This document shows positions 32,300 to 43,307 of a stretch of DNA of 63,776 nt, one piece after another (position 1 is the stretch's first letter; each line of letters starts with the position of its first letter). The translations under genes and the position numbers were made by a program. The stretch spans positions 2,082,780 to 2,146,555 of the forward strand of contig BFEA01000229.1 of the NCBI GenBank assembly GCA_003427395.1, written 5' to 3'. This DNA comes from Chara braunii (lineage: Eukaryota > Streptophyta > Charophyceae > Charales > Characeae). The notes under the pieces are model-generated. The model did not search any database. It saw only the letters and a list, made by a program, of their open reading frames with translations, and was not told the origin of the DNA.

Positions 32300-32700
32300 A
32301 TAACCTATTTCCTTTAAACTAAGAAAATTTTGGCAGCGCTTCCCGTAGGAAAAGTGCCTTTTCAGAATTTATACTAGCTCGAATATAAAGATTGAAATAT
32401 TATCTAACTCTTGGAAGGTCAAATTTTGTCTAACTCCCTGAATTAGTAAAAATTTAGCCAGCACTCCCTTCAAAAACAAAGACTTCCCAGATTTATACTA
32501 AGTCAGGCAAGCTCAAAACAAAACTCGAGTTCAACTAAAACAATATTTAACTAACTCCTTAGATCTGTAAAAATTTGGGCATCACTCCCTTTATAAAATG
32601 AGACTTCTTATTTTGTAGAAATTTGGCAGTGTTTCCCATAGAGAAAGTGACTTACCAAGATTTATAGAAGACTAAGTATAACAAATGATCCTAGAAAATG
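32300..32700. repeat. Diverged tandem repeat with AATTTGGCAGC-type motif
   Basis: Four diverged units of roughly 110-130 bases each carry an AAATTTGGCAGCRCTYCCC-like block followed by AAAGTGACTT and AGATTTATACTA. A similar block recurs in the duplication at 50.3-51.1 kb. Confidence 0.5.
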
Positions 32701-32965
32701 CAGAAATCGACCTAAGTAAAATAAACTTAGCTCATAAAATGCAGGAATTGAAACTAACTCCTATGACTCTAGCACGTGGCGAGCATCTAAAGCAACTACC
32801 TGTCAACTGAAACTCAGACTAAGTAATAATTTCACTCAGCCACATGCAAGACCAAGTTACAAATGTAAGTACTCTCACTATCCCAAAGTCAATGTTATTA
32901 AATAATAGTTCATAGTTTTTTAATGATTTATCCCTTTATACTCAGCTTACATAAGGCATAAAGCT

Positions 32966-33690
32966 AGACTACCCAAACTTATGAAACATGTTTAGCTCAG
33001 TCATTAAATATACACAAACAGAGGGCACTACAACTTTTTTCTTCCTTGGGCACGTGACTAGGCCACCCTAATCGTCCTGAACTGTTTAAGTATCCAAGTT
33101 TTATATATTCATCTACACTTAGTCTTTTAAGGTAGCATATGACTGAACCGATCATTGTTAGCTCAAGGTTCAACCTGCCCCTTCTTACAATAAGTTTATT
33201 CTTAGTTAATACTTTTTTCAATTTGTGATAGGCTATAGTCAGACCACCCAAACTTATAGAACAATGTCTGACTAGCCTGTTCATAGATAAAGTAATAGTA
33301 AAATATAGCCAAATTATAACATTTTGGTTCCAACATGTGCGTGACATTGGACCAAGACCACCCAAACTTATGGAACATGTCTGGTCTTCTGCCTGAATTT
33401 TTTCCTTAACGGTAAAGCAAGAATAGGTTGAGCCACCCAAACTTATGGAACATGCTAAGACCCTCTTGTTCAAAACCAAAAGAAACTGACAAACCTCAAA
33501 TAAGCAAGGCAACCAAGCCACCCAAACTTATGGGACAATGCTTGGCCCCCAAAAAGTCAACCACAGACAACCCTCACAAGTCAGAGCAACCAGACCACGC
33601 AAACTTGTGGAACATGTTTGGTTTTTCAAGAAACTAAAAAATAAACATAGCATTGGGCCTCCCCAAACTTATGGAGACTCGCCCAACCTT
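32966..33690. repeat. Minisatellite with CCACCCAAACTTATGGAACA core
   Basis: Seven copies of a roughly 23-base core start near 32966, 33246, 33357, 33433, 33512, 33591 and 33659. The last five are spaced 68-79 bases apart, and sequence between cores is poorly conserved. On the minus strand a frame (32997-33521) reads the cores as repeated CSISLGG peptides, which I treat as a by-product. Confidence 0.8.
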
Positions 33691-34061
33691 TGATTGACCG
33701 AGTCAGACACAAACAATACTGCCTTCCTCCCATCCTTCCCCCAAATGCAATCCCACAATTTACTTTTAGTCAGACAATAAAACTGAAACTGACATTACAC
33801 ATGCATTCCTTTACTTAAGTTTGAATCATGTCCTGAAAGTCAGACTGAAAGTCACCCAGATCCCTTCCCGCGATCTTGAATACTTGAGCTCTAGTTCCAA
33901 GTTTGAATTTTGCTGCGTACATTTTGGCCAGAGAGTGACGTAAAATAGTGGAAAAATACCAGAGTAGTAATGCATATAATATACTCAGTCAAAACGTAGT
34001 AAGAAATACGAATAGGGGTTATAACTGATTTATAAAAAGGGATGGAAGGTTACCGTGACCT

Positions 34062-34345
34062 CTGAGTTCCCTGCCTTCAAAACTCCTCTTGTGTTCCGGC
34101 AGAGCTCTCGCAATCGGTGGGCTGACTCCCCACAGAGTCTTGCTGCGGTTCTACGGGTTGCAATCCCGCCTGCCACCTTCCTCTCATAACCAATAGACTA
34201 GAGTTAGATTGAGAAGAGTAGAAAGAGAAACCTAAAGACTCTCAGATACAAGAAGGGTGCTTTCAGACTTGTGCGAGAGGGCCTTGGTTCCTTGACTCGC
34301 CTGAGGGCCCCGCAATGATGGTCAAATCGCAGTACAACGTTTTCA
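34062..34345 (-). repeat. Dispersed repeat R34 (inverted partner at 63.2 kb)
   Basis: The reverse complement matches 63215-63480 from GGGGCCCTCA through AAGGCCCTCTCG, GGCGGGATTGCAACCCGTAG and GGCAGGGAACTCAGAGGT, roughly 75-80 percent by eye. Both copies also share a short peptide-like string in one frame (LRELCRN versus LRELYRS, then LKAGNSEV or LEAGNSEV). It could be an LTR or TRIM fragment. Confidence 0.65.
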
Positions 34346-34499
34346 ACCGTAGTTAACTCTTTCGGCTGTTTGACTTTCTGACTACCTTCCGATTCGCCGC
34401 AAACCTCCTCCTTTCTCAGTTCCTTTGCAGAACTCGTGATCCAAGGTAGATTGGCCACAACCTTAACTCACAGGTCGCGGGCTAAAACATAGTTTCCCC

Positions 34500-36900
34500 T
34501 CTCCTTGTAATGAAGCAACGGCGTGATATTAGTTGGCCATGCAGCAGGCGGGGTCTGCGCAGATACCGGCTATGCAGTCCTCACCAAGCCTTGTCAAACA
34601 CCCTGCTCATGGTTGGGCCCCTGCTACTTCGCTCGATAAGGCAGGCAACGTACCAATCAACAAGCGGACCTCCAAGCCCCGCTGTCTGCTCCTCACTACT
34701 GGATACGTCGAGGACGCGCTGCACGCCGCCCAAAACAGGTAAGTTTGCCTCTTCGTTCAGCCTGTCTGTCGCTCTTTCACTTAATTAGAAGAAGTTAGCG
34801 TACCGATCAGCAGGTAAACTGTCAGCTCCCCTAACTAGCTCCTTTGCCCCCTTCAAACTGGTCAATCAATTGATCTGCTACCTTTCTACCTGGCCCGCTG
34901 CAACTTCAGTTGGCCGAATGAACAGCAAGTCGGCCAATAGGTAACTCTCCAACCTCGTACCGTGAATGGGTAATACTCAGGCCAAACGAGTAAGTCACCA
35001 AGCCCCACTGCCGGCTTCTTGCCGTTTCGGCTAGCAAGCTAGTCTCCTGGTCCCGTGGCTTGCTCCCTGACTTCTTCTGCCGGTCGAGGAGACAACAAAC
35101 TGGCCAGCGGTAAAATCTCAGCCCGTTGCCGTGCCGCACACTATTGTCGCACTACTCGGAGTATCGAGCCACTCACTAGGTAAGTTGCCAACCTTATCCT
35201 CTTCGTTTCGACAAGTTTTAGCAAAAATCGGAATGAATGTACCACTAGGAACCCGTTAAGATACATTATTACTTGAATCCCCTCCGAGTGCAACCCTCTC
35301 TTCTCAATAAGATGAACGACGTCGACTCGAACCTACAACTGGGATATGGAAGCATTCGGCGTTGCGCTCTTATGTGCGCAAAAAGATGAAGTGTGCCTAC
35401 TTCCGTGAATTCAATGCACAATTCCGAAATAAATCTATCGCTGAAACGTGGGTAGGTTCTTTCCCCTTCCTATTGTAACTTTCACACACAGCTCATAATG
35501 TTCTCAGCGTTGAACCCACCCACTAACTCCTTGACCCAACTTCACCGTTAAATTCATGATGGCCAAGAGCCCCTTTCCCACACCTCTCATCGACCGATCT
35601 TTGGAAGAATCAGTTGAGCTACTCATCTCCCACACCGCTCTTCCAACATCTCTGTGTAGTTCCTTTCTCCGCCTGAGTTCTATTCCTATTCAACTAGTCC
35701 CAAAGCTAATAACTCTACCGGATTCGCCTAGTCTAAAACTTCGGAATCCCACCTTCACCCGTTTGCCTTCGTAGTGAAACAAGCGCGCCGTATGGATTCC
35801 ACTCTTCTTGCTCCTGCTCTTTCCTTTCCACCATAGCTCCTTTCATACTACCCTTTTTCGCGCCCTCCCTTTTCTCAATTAACCCTTTCTTCACTCACCT
35901 TTGTCACATTCTAACTGTAGGTACGTAGTCTTCCGGGGTCAAGAACCAAAAAGAACGCACCTCTACTCGAGTGATCTCATCGAGTACTGTGTGAGTTCGC
36001 ATCTTTCCGTTTCTTCTCTTTTCTTCCTCTCGCACCTCTTTCTCCCCTTATCTCCTCATACGCAGCCCCATTCGCCGAACCAAACCTGTCATTCGTTTCG
36101 CCTGGGCCAGAGCACTCAGTTTACTATCTTCACCCACCTGTTCCCACCGAAAAATAAGCAGAATATGCACTTTTCACTTCCGCCATAGCACGTCTCCCGC
36201 TCCACCCCACCGCCTCTTCCTTCGAATGCTTCCGACGGCTATCCATGTCCAGCTTCTCCTTCTCCTTTGCTACGTCCGCTATATCATCTTTTTCGTAGAC
36301 CCGCTCGCCCTCTTTCGACTCTTCGGAGCTAGCGCACCGACTCGTAGCGGCCGAGTTTTATGGTTAACGATCTGGTAGGCTGCTCGACTGCTCAGGCCGT
36401 ACTGAAGAGTTTCTGAGAGACACCTCGCCTTACAACCTAGCTCGACGACAATTCATGTGTCTGTATCACTACGAGCTTCCACTGGGTTTTCCCTTACACG
36501 GATAGTGGCCACGAAAGCAGGGGCGCAGGCTTACTTCAGGCGTAAGGCTTATAAGAGTCGGGCCCCATACGGATCTATGTGGTAGTGGTAAATGTTCGGA
36601 TGCAACTCTGAAGACCTTGTGGGTTGGGGGCTTTTCCTTGCAATCTGCAGCTTCCTGCAGCATTGCTGCGGTCTCCCCACCCGGTCCTCGCTACTGCCCC
36701 GAGGTATGACCCGCTCTCCTTAGCGCCCAACGAGCGTACTCACCGTCAAACTACCTATAACGGACTCGCGGTCGGCGGGCGGTGCCCCTGTGGAGGGCTC
36801 ATGCCACCGAGGTATCTTCCACCTCGTGGGTTGAATCACCCACCGGCTCGTATGTACATTAATCCCGAACGTACCCGGTGTCGCGCCCTGCTTGAGGAGG
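34500..36900. other. Pyrimidine-rich non-coding tract
   Basis: Between 34730 and 35180 a GGTAAGTT- or GGTAACT-containing block recurs five times at irregular 70-170 base spacing. From 35800 to 36100 the plus strand is strongly pyrimidine-rich. No gene or named repeat is supported. Confidence 0.35.
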
Positions 36901-36944
36901 TCAAACAATAATAAATTAATAATAAAAGGTAAAATAATGTTTTG

Positions 36945-37143
36945 GGAAGATAAAAATAAAACCATAAGGTAAGGAAAGAGTTTCGGCCTCGCGGCAGCAA
37001 AACCATAGGGGACAGCCTCGTCGGACCCTCAACCCCTCAACTTTCCTTCGAACTACATTCACACTCCCATGCTGCCGCTCGCTGGTCTCGATCCCTGAAT
37101 CTCTTGGTTGGAAGTCCGATACCGTAACCAATAGTATTAGGCC
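36945..37143 (-). mobile_element. tRNA-derived SINE, copy 1
   Basis: The minus strand starts GGGCCTAATACTATTGG, has a tRNA-like head with GGTTACGGTATCGGACTTCC and a B-box-like GGGATCGAGACC (37083-37094), and continues into a body with AAGTTGAGGGGTTGAGGGTC and GGTTTTGCTG before an A/T-rich tail. It aligns throughout with 58618-58880 on the plus strand. RNA polymerase III transcription is inferred from the boxes. Confidence 0.75.
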
Positions 37144-37554
37144 CAATGTTGGGTCTAGTATTGACGAACACTTAAATAAACGAATACTGTGTGACCCGCA
37201 GATCTACCGAAACGTTCTCAAAATCATTCTGTTGTTGATGTCGTCCTTCGTACATACGCACAAGTCATAGGCAAGCGCTCCGTATGTACTCACAAGTCAC
37301 AGACAAGCGCACCAATCAGGAGGCATAATCCTTTTAATTATAGTTTAATCAGAAATAAAAATATGGTCGACGACCACACCGACTCTTTAATCATCAACAA
37401 CAAAAAGATCACGCGCGCCTTAAGTCTGCGCGCCCACACACTCTCTACTATAGTCAACCGTCCAGTCAACGCAAACCATAGACCCAGCCGCGCCTCACGA
37501 GGTAAACTTAAACTTTAAATCAACCTTATTTTCAGTCACTTGCAAAAAAAACAA

Positions 37555-37588
37555 GGCAGATACCCTTGTAAGGGTATTCGCACCGACA
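37555..37588 (-). repeat. LTR-start-like hairpin, copy 1
   Basis: On the minus strand: TGTCGGTGCG then AATACCCTTACAAGGGTATC, a stable hairpin directly after a TGTCG start. Related sequences sit at 53862-53895 (minus) and 57941-57974 (plus) with changed but still pairing arms. It lies just 3' of the gypsy-2 integrase, so it could be the start of that element's 3' LTR. Confidence 0.5.
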
Positions 37589-37852
37589 GCGGGTCTCACT
37601 ACCATCTACAGGGCTCACATCTTTCAAAATTTTGTTACAACAGGATACGAGATAGGGTACCATCATGCCATACATCTCAATCCATCCACAAACATATTCA
37701 TAAAAGACATACACATCAATCATTCACAAAAGAGTATTCACAATTACTCACAGGAGAAAGTCACAACTGAGAGTTCAGAGTTGTAATTGCTCTTATCATA
37801 ACAAAAAATCCACAATAAATGTTAACAGTTGTACATAAAATAAAAAATACCT

Positions 37853-38302
37853 CTAATAGGAAAACAAAAAAAAGTTACAGCCTAAGTTATGTTTCAGTGT
37901 TTTCCTCTCAAATGAAAACTCAAAATTGTCATAATTTACAGAGATACTATTAATGAACTTCCGTAAATGAGAACCAGAAACCCAATTTCGACCACGTGGC
38001 CCATCCATTTCCTTTATTTCATATGTTCCATGATCCGTTTTTTTTACATTGCGATATTGTCCTAACCATCGACTGTTCAATTTCCTTGAATACTGTTTTT
38101 CCAGAGATGAATCGTAGAGGAGAACAATATCAGCAACTTCCAAAGACTCTTTATGGACTTGAGGTCGTTTATCCCATCTATCTTTGTCTGCCTGCATGCT
38201 TTCCGTCCTCGCGGCAGCAACCTCTTCAATTTTCTCCTTTGTTATCATTATCTGCCTTGCCCTAAGGTCAAGTAATTCTTCTGTGAAAATGTTAGTTTTC
38301 AT
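37853..38302 (-). pseudogene. Gypsy-2 integrase C-terminal domain
   Basis: A 149-residue frame: coiled helix EELLDLRARQIMITKEKIEE, then ADKDRWDKRPQVHKESLEV, DIVLLYDSSLEKQYSRKLNS, RWLGQYRNVKKTDHGTYEIK and VSGSHLRKFI. This is the GPF/Y-like SH3 module that follows the catalytic core of gypsy integrases (the W-x-GPY position reads RWLGQYR). The rest of the core lies just to the right. Confidence 0.82.
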
Positions 38303-39278
38303 ATCTTGTTTTTTGCCAAGTAGTCAGAAAGCTTTCGATTGGGAATGTTGCATGTCGACCGAACTATAGAGTCACAGGAGCGTACCCAGTTGTTCGCTTG
38401 ATTGTAATATTTTCCACGAACATTGTCGTCCTAAGATAAACATGTTATCTTGATGGATTACCTGCACACCACTTTGCCAATAAATTTGTCAGAGCAATGT
38501 GCCCTCGCTCAACTGGAGCGTTAGCCTGTTGATGAGTTCTGGTGGTCTTAATAAAATTTAAGCCAAACTTTTTCAAAACAGTTTGCACGTCATCAGCACA
38601 AAACTCCCCACCTCGATCCATCATGAATTCGTGAATGAACGGATATCGAAGATACAATTCCCCAATACATCCTGCTAGAACTTTACCAGTTCGTTCACGG
38701 ATTGCACATCCATTGACGAAGCCGATTAAGTTATTTATGACATTGAAGATATATTTGTATCAGTTAATCCCTCGCGGCATTACCAATAGGTCGAGATAGA
38801 CTACAACGTCTGGCTCAACCTCATAAAGAGGATTAAGTGACTCAACATACCAAGGATTCGAACGCTTCTGACAAAGGACGCATGAATTACAAAAATCAAC
38901 GACCATTCTCCCCATCCCTTTCCAGAAGTAAAGATGTTGAATCTTCCATTAGGTGACTCGTGCCGATCTGTGACCACCTGCAACTTTATCATGTAGTGCG
39001 GCAATCACGTCAAGTTGTCTTGTTAATCCACACACGACTCTCTTTGGAATGCCATTGTTATATTTTTTAAAGAGATAGTCATACCTGACGATAAAATCCT
39101 TACTTCTCAAGCGAATTTGTGGATCCGCCTCACCTTTATTAATTTTCCCATTCAACCACAATCCAATTTTCTGGTAAATTTTGTTGTACTTATTTTTACG
39201 GAACCCTTCCTTGATTTCACTGCTCTCTCCTTCCTCTGACATCATCTTAAGACGATCTTCCTGAACCAAGAAATTCAC
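38303..39278 (-). pseudogene. Gypsy-2 integrase zinc domain and catalytic core
   Basis: Fragments in successive frames. The HHCC zinc finger is in IAALHDKVAGGHRS, followed by a C-terminal pair in FCNSCVLC. The catalytic core has its first Asp in VVVYLDLLVMPRG, its second Asp in FMMDRGGEF and its Glu in QQANAPVERGH, 35 residues after the second Asp as in the classical D,D(35)E pattern. All catalytic residues persist, but the frame is broken repeatedly, so no intact enzyme is made. Confidence 0.82.
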
Positions 39279-39448
39279 GAGAAATACTAAACTCCCACAG
39301 GTTCTAGAGGCTTTATCAACTTACTCATGACCTCCTTCGATTATCAGAGATTCATCTGTGATGCTGACTGAGTCGAAAAATATCAAACTCATCGTTTGTT
39401 CCGCAATCCTCTCATCCCATGGATCCTCTTTAACAAAAGTTTCACCCA

Positions 39449-39906
39449 TTACAAGTGCAGAATATACCTGATAAAAATTTGGTGCATTCCAAACAGATTT
39501 TCAGATCGAGGGGGGACATTTTTTAAGTAATTAACAAAATCAATACTTAGTTGATGTTCCTCTTTATCCAAGAAGCCGTCAACGGGGATTGAGTCTTTTG
39601 CCTGGTCCTTGGACGAGTCCCACTCAATCCGACTCAATCCATCTGCCCAGTTTTGAGTACCAAAAATACGCTCGATTTCAAATCAGACATCCAGATATAT
39701 GTTAACCATTGAGCGATGGTTGAATCTGAAGGATAATATTTTCTTTGTGATTGAGTCAATGCTGTCGGATCCACCCGCATAACAAAATGTCTCCCAAATA
39801 CACAGTTTCCGAATGTACGAAGACAATAAAGGATAATCATTGTTTTTTTCTTAAATTGGGAATAATTTCGTTCGACAATATTCAAGGTTCGACTTTCAAA
39901 CCTCAA
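39449..39906 (-). pseudogene. Gypsy-2 RNase H
   Basis: MRFESRTLNIVERNYSQFKK matches the S-R-T-L..E-R-N-Y-S.. signature of gypsy RNase H, followed by MIILYCLRTFGNCVFGRHF and VMRVDPTAL where the usual TDH appears as RVD. A second frame, 39449-39637, continues the domain tail (MSRIEWDSSKDQAKDSIPVD). Confidence 0.75.
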
Positions 39907-39959
39907 CGGTCGTTCTCGTCCCTCCGTATCTTTCTAGATCAAAACTTCACCCAAAGTTG

Positions 39960-41400
39960 TGGGTCCTGCGTCCATTTCTACAATGAAGGGCCGATTCGGA
40001 TCGTTATCAAAACAAGGAACGTCGATAATCATTCCACCTTGTCAGAACACGATCTTCGTGTCATCCACTGCTACCTGTTGCCTGGGTCCCCATTCCCAAT
40101 CTTGGTTTTTGCATATCAATTTCCTTAGATATTCTACCCTTGTTTCAAACCTTCGGATAAAGATACGTCAAAACCCATAAGTCCCAAGAAAGCTTCGTAC
40201 ATCAGTAATGGATTTGAAAGGAGTTAACCATTCTAAAATTTTATTCGTCTTCTTTGTGTCTGGTCGATAACCCTTCTCATCGCATAATTGTCGCCTCCTG
40301 CATGCAGTGTCTCGATTTGACACCGCTAACTGTGAGGTTATACTTTTTCAGCTTTCGCAAAACTTTTTCCACATCATGAATTTATTTCTAGACAGACTTG
40401 TGAATACCTGACAACATCTTTGTATCGTCTTTCATACGAGGTCCTGGAATAACTAAATCGTCGATATAAAGTGAGGTCACATCTGGACAGAGAGGTTGCA
40501 TGACCCTCATCATATATCGTTGTACAATAACTACGACATTCGGTCAGCCTTGAGGTGTCGAACACATGTGAATCAATCCCCTAAGCATATGCATTGTCGC
40601 CATTGGTCTGTCCGCTGTATACAAGGGAAATTGATCATAACACGAACACAAGCGGTTATTGGGTAGATGAAAATTCATAAATGAAAATTCTGAAGTGAGA
40701 GTTTTTGGAAGTTTGAAAATCTTCAATGGTCCTGAAGTGGTGAAAGGTCCGAAGATCCTAAAAACCACTTGTTTAGGCAGGCTGCATCCTGAAGTGGTGA
40801 AGGGTGTCCTGAAGTGGTCAAGTGAGAGTTTTACGCAGTCTGAAAATCCTGAATGGTCCTGAAGTGGTGGAAGGTCCGAAGACCATGAAAACCACCCTTC
40901 ACCACTTGAGGATGCAGCTTGCCTAACAGATGGTTTTCAGGGTCTTCGGGGTTTTCACCACTTCATGACCATTCAGGATTTTCAGACCTGAATGGTCCTG
41001 AAGTGGTGAAAGGTCCGAAGACCCTGGAAACCACCTATTTAGGCAGGCTGCATTCTGAAGTGGTGAAGGGTGTCCTGAAGTGGTGATGAAAAATACGATT
41101 GTTGTTAACCTTCTCTCAACCCGCATACAAATCAATCAATGTTATGATGGATCTACCTACGCATGATTCCGACAGTTGATCTGCATTTGGGAGTCCACCC
41201 GCACCTCAAATTGTCACTGCATTCAAACTTTGCAGGTCCTGGACCCATCTGAGACTGTTGTTTGGTTTAATAAAACAAAACAAAGGAGATGTATACGGAC
41301 CATAAGAATAATCTGCCACTTTCGTCTAAATCTTCTCATCCAGATATTCAATCACCTTGTGGTGATCGTCTGGGTTCGAATACCGTGAACCTCTTATATT
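39960..41400 (-). pseudogene. Gypsy-2 reverse transcriptase, split by a foldback insertion
   Basis: The upstream part (41400-41119) encodes TSPLFCFIKPNNSLRWVQDL, GGLPNADQLSESC and IITLIDLYAG. After a 468-bp insertion (40650-41118), RT resumes with YDQFPLYTADRPMATMHML, RGLIHMCSTPQG, VQRYMMRVMQPLCPDV and the palm motif SLYIDDLVIPGPR (YIDD at 40457-40468). The break falls between LIDLY.G and YDQF in motif A. Frameshifts also occur near 40560. Confidence 0.85.
40650..41118. mobile_element. Foldback (MITE-like) element with CCACTTCAGGA repeats
   Basis: About 468 bases are inserted in the gypsy-2 RT. They contain repeated CCTGAAGTGGTGAA and its complement. 40895-40985 and 40990-41080 are inverted repeats of each other, forming a long hairpin, and a third partial unit lies at 40725-40815. 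The flanks TGTATGCGGGT and TGTGTTCGTGT agree at 8 of 11 positions, which could be a decayed 9-11 bp target duplication of Mutator type; that is tentative. Confidence 0.7.
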
Positions 41401-41454
41401 TCAAGGTTTATGTGGTCTTGTCTGTATCCTGAATATTGAGATCATATCAACGTT

Positions 41455-41948
41455 TCACCTTCCTCGTTCGTTGTCATCAAAGGTATAAGTCATATGTATG
41501 TCCTCTAGAGTACTAACGAGGAAGTCAGTTTCCGCCTTAGTAAGAAATTTATCATATCCAATTATCATCTCCTTGATCCTATCTTCTGTCAATCGGCACG
41601 GCCCCTCTTCCTCTTTCATCTTCATTGTCTTGATCCACTTTCTTTCCTCTTTGTAATAATTTTTTTGGTCATGAGTGATCAAGACAAGCGCAGGCTGCGC
41701 TTTCACTCCTACTTTCTTATGTCCGCGCTTCGGCCTAGTGGCAAGCTTTTGTCCTCTAGAAAAGGACCCTGCCTTGATGCAAGCGTAACCAGTGCGATTA
41801 CCTCCTGAGGCGCGTCTAATCGATAAGTCAAAGTCATGTCACCTGCATGTCCCACGTTAGATATCACATCGGTTAATGCTTGAACCAACCTAGGGTCAAC
41901 AGAGGATTCTGTCGAAAGAAAATCTATTGTCTGTGATATATTTGGCAC
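41455..41948 (-). pseudogene. Gypsy-2 protease-RT linker
   Basis: Two frames, TIDFLSTESSVDPRLVQALT (41709-41948) and ITHDQKNYYKEERKWIKTMK (41455-41706), lie between protease and RT. They are charged and have no recognised domain. Position and strand indicate polyprotein linker. Confidence 0.5.
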
Positions 41949-42179
41949 CGCAATAAAAAAATATATCGGTTTCTCATAACCATCATAAGATTATTTCTCT
42001 CTCCTTAGTCTTTCTGACACTGGGAAAGAGTAAGATCCGGGATTAAGCTGGTTCCTTGAATTTTCAAGCCCTGTGTTTTCGCACTTCCTTACTTCATCAT
42101 ATCCACACACAGAATTACACAAAGCGACAAACATCGAGCTATCGTGCTTATTGAAGATCAGCTTCTCTGTTCAGCACAA

Positions 42180-42480
42180 AAACGATCTACCCAACAAAAC
42201 CTCATGCTCAACTTTCGGTAGGATATAAAAGTAGCTACGAGCTTTCACCTTCCGGACCGTGACTGTGGCATCGTTGGCCATGCCACTGAAGGGAGTCGAT
42301 CCACTCGCAACTACCAGGAATCCGGTATTAGATCGATTGATTCATATCCCTGCCTAAATGACTTCTCTCTCTCGCATGATATTCATCTTCGCGCCATCAT
42401 CAACCAAAACAGAGTACTCACCTTCTCCAACGTGTACCTTCAAGAGACCAGTGGCAACACTGTTGGTGCCCAATTGGTTT
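42180..42480 (-). pseudogene. Gypsy-2 aspartic protease
   Basis: The minus strand encodes VATGLLKVHVGEGEYSVLVD, then DDGAKMNIM, the retropepsin active-site loop in which DSGA is DDGA, followed by GFLVVASGSTPFSGM and VEHEVLLGRSFL, the ILG-type motif. Stops occur between the parts. It would mature the polyprotein. Confidence 0.7.
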
Positions 42481-43307
42481 CTGGAGGAATACGATCTCTA
42501 GATTTGAGAATCACTACCTTTTTCCACGTCATTCTCTACATGAGTTCGTCACGGATCTTTGAAGATGTTGCAAAAAATTCCTTCAGTGTGACTAAGTCAC
42601 GCTAACTTTTCAGAATGCGATCAATAATTTGTTCAATGTGAATTCCCTTTTCAATAAGAATTGTGTAAATATTCTTCTTACATCGAGGTTCTTCCTCATC
42701 GACCACCTGCTTTCCCTTCTCAGTGTTTTGCTCTGAAGCCTGTTGCTTTGCTTGTCGTTCATCTTCAACACGCAGTCTCTCATCCTCTTTTTCTTAATCA
42801 CTTTCCTTGTCATCAGGGATAAAGATTTATTCCATTGGTTCCTTCGATCCACCTTCGGTCGTCGTCTTCTTACTCAAAGCCTTTCTGGTTCTACGTACCT
42901 GCGGTAATGTCGTTGGAGTCGTTCGCTTAAGTACAGATAGGGACACCAAAGTAGCAGTCATGGGTCGAGGACCAGATGAATATTCAGGTGCAGCCGGAGA
43001 AGTATTATCTAGTTTATCCGATCCTCCAGATAGATATACATTAGGTAGACCAGGCCACTCCTCATCCATGTCGAAACACAATTGGACGACCTCGTATCAG
43101 CATTGTCTCATTTTGTTTTTCACCTTCTGTGCTCGTAAAATGAGTGTCTCTCCTTATTCTGTCAGTTCATCAAGGTCAATCTTCGAATCATCAAATCTGC
43201 AGAGACTAAAATGCTTCTTTTATTTTGGAAGAATTTATCCTCCTCCTGCGATGCCATTCTAAAGGTGGCTGGCAAACTTCGCCCCATTCACCGGAAAGTC
43301 TCCCTCC

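Noticed and set aside
32997-33521. A 174-residue protein with CSISLGG repeats.
   Set aside because: The repeats coincide with the minisatellite cores and the remaining sequence has no protein-like conservation.
32966-33690. CRISPR array.
   Set aside because: The DNA is eukaryotic, repeat cores are imperfect, spacing is irregular and no cas gene exists.
24441-41118. A 16.6-kb DNA transposon with CCACTTCAGGA terminal inverted repeats.
   Set aside because: The right-hand copy sits inside the gypsy-2 RT with its own flanks, and the interval contains unrelated elements. Two independent insertions explain the data better.
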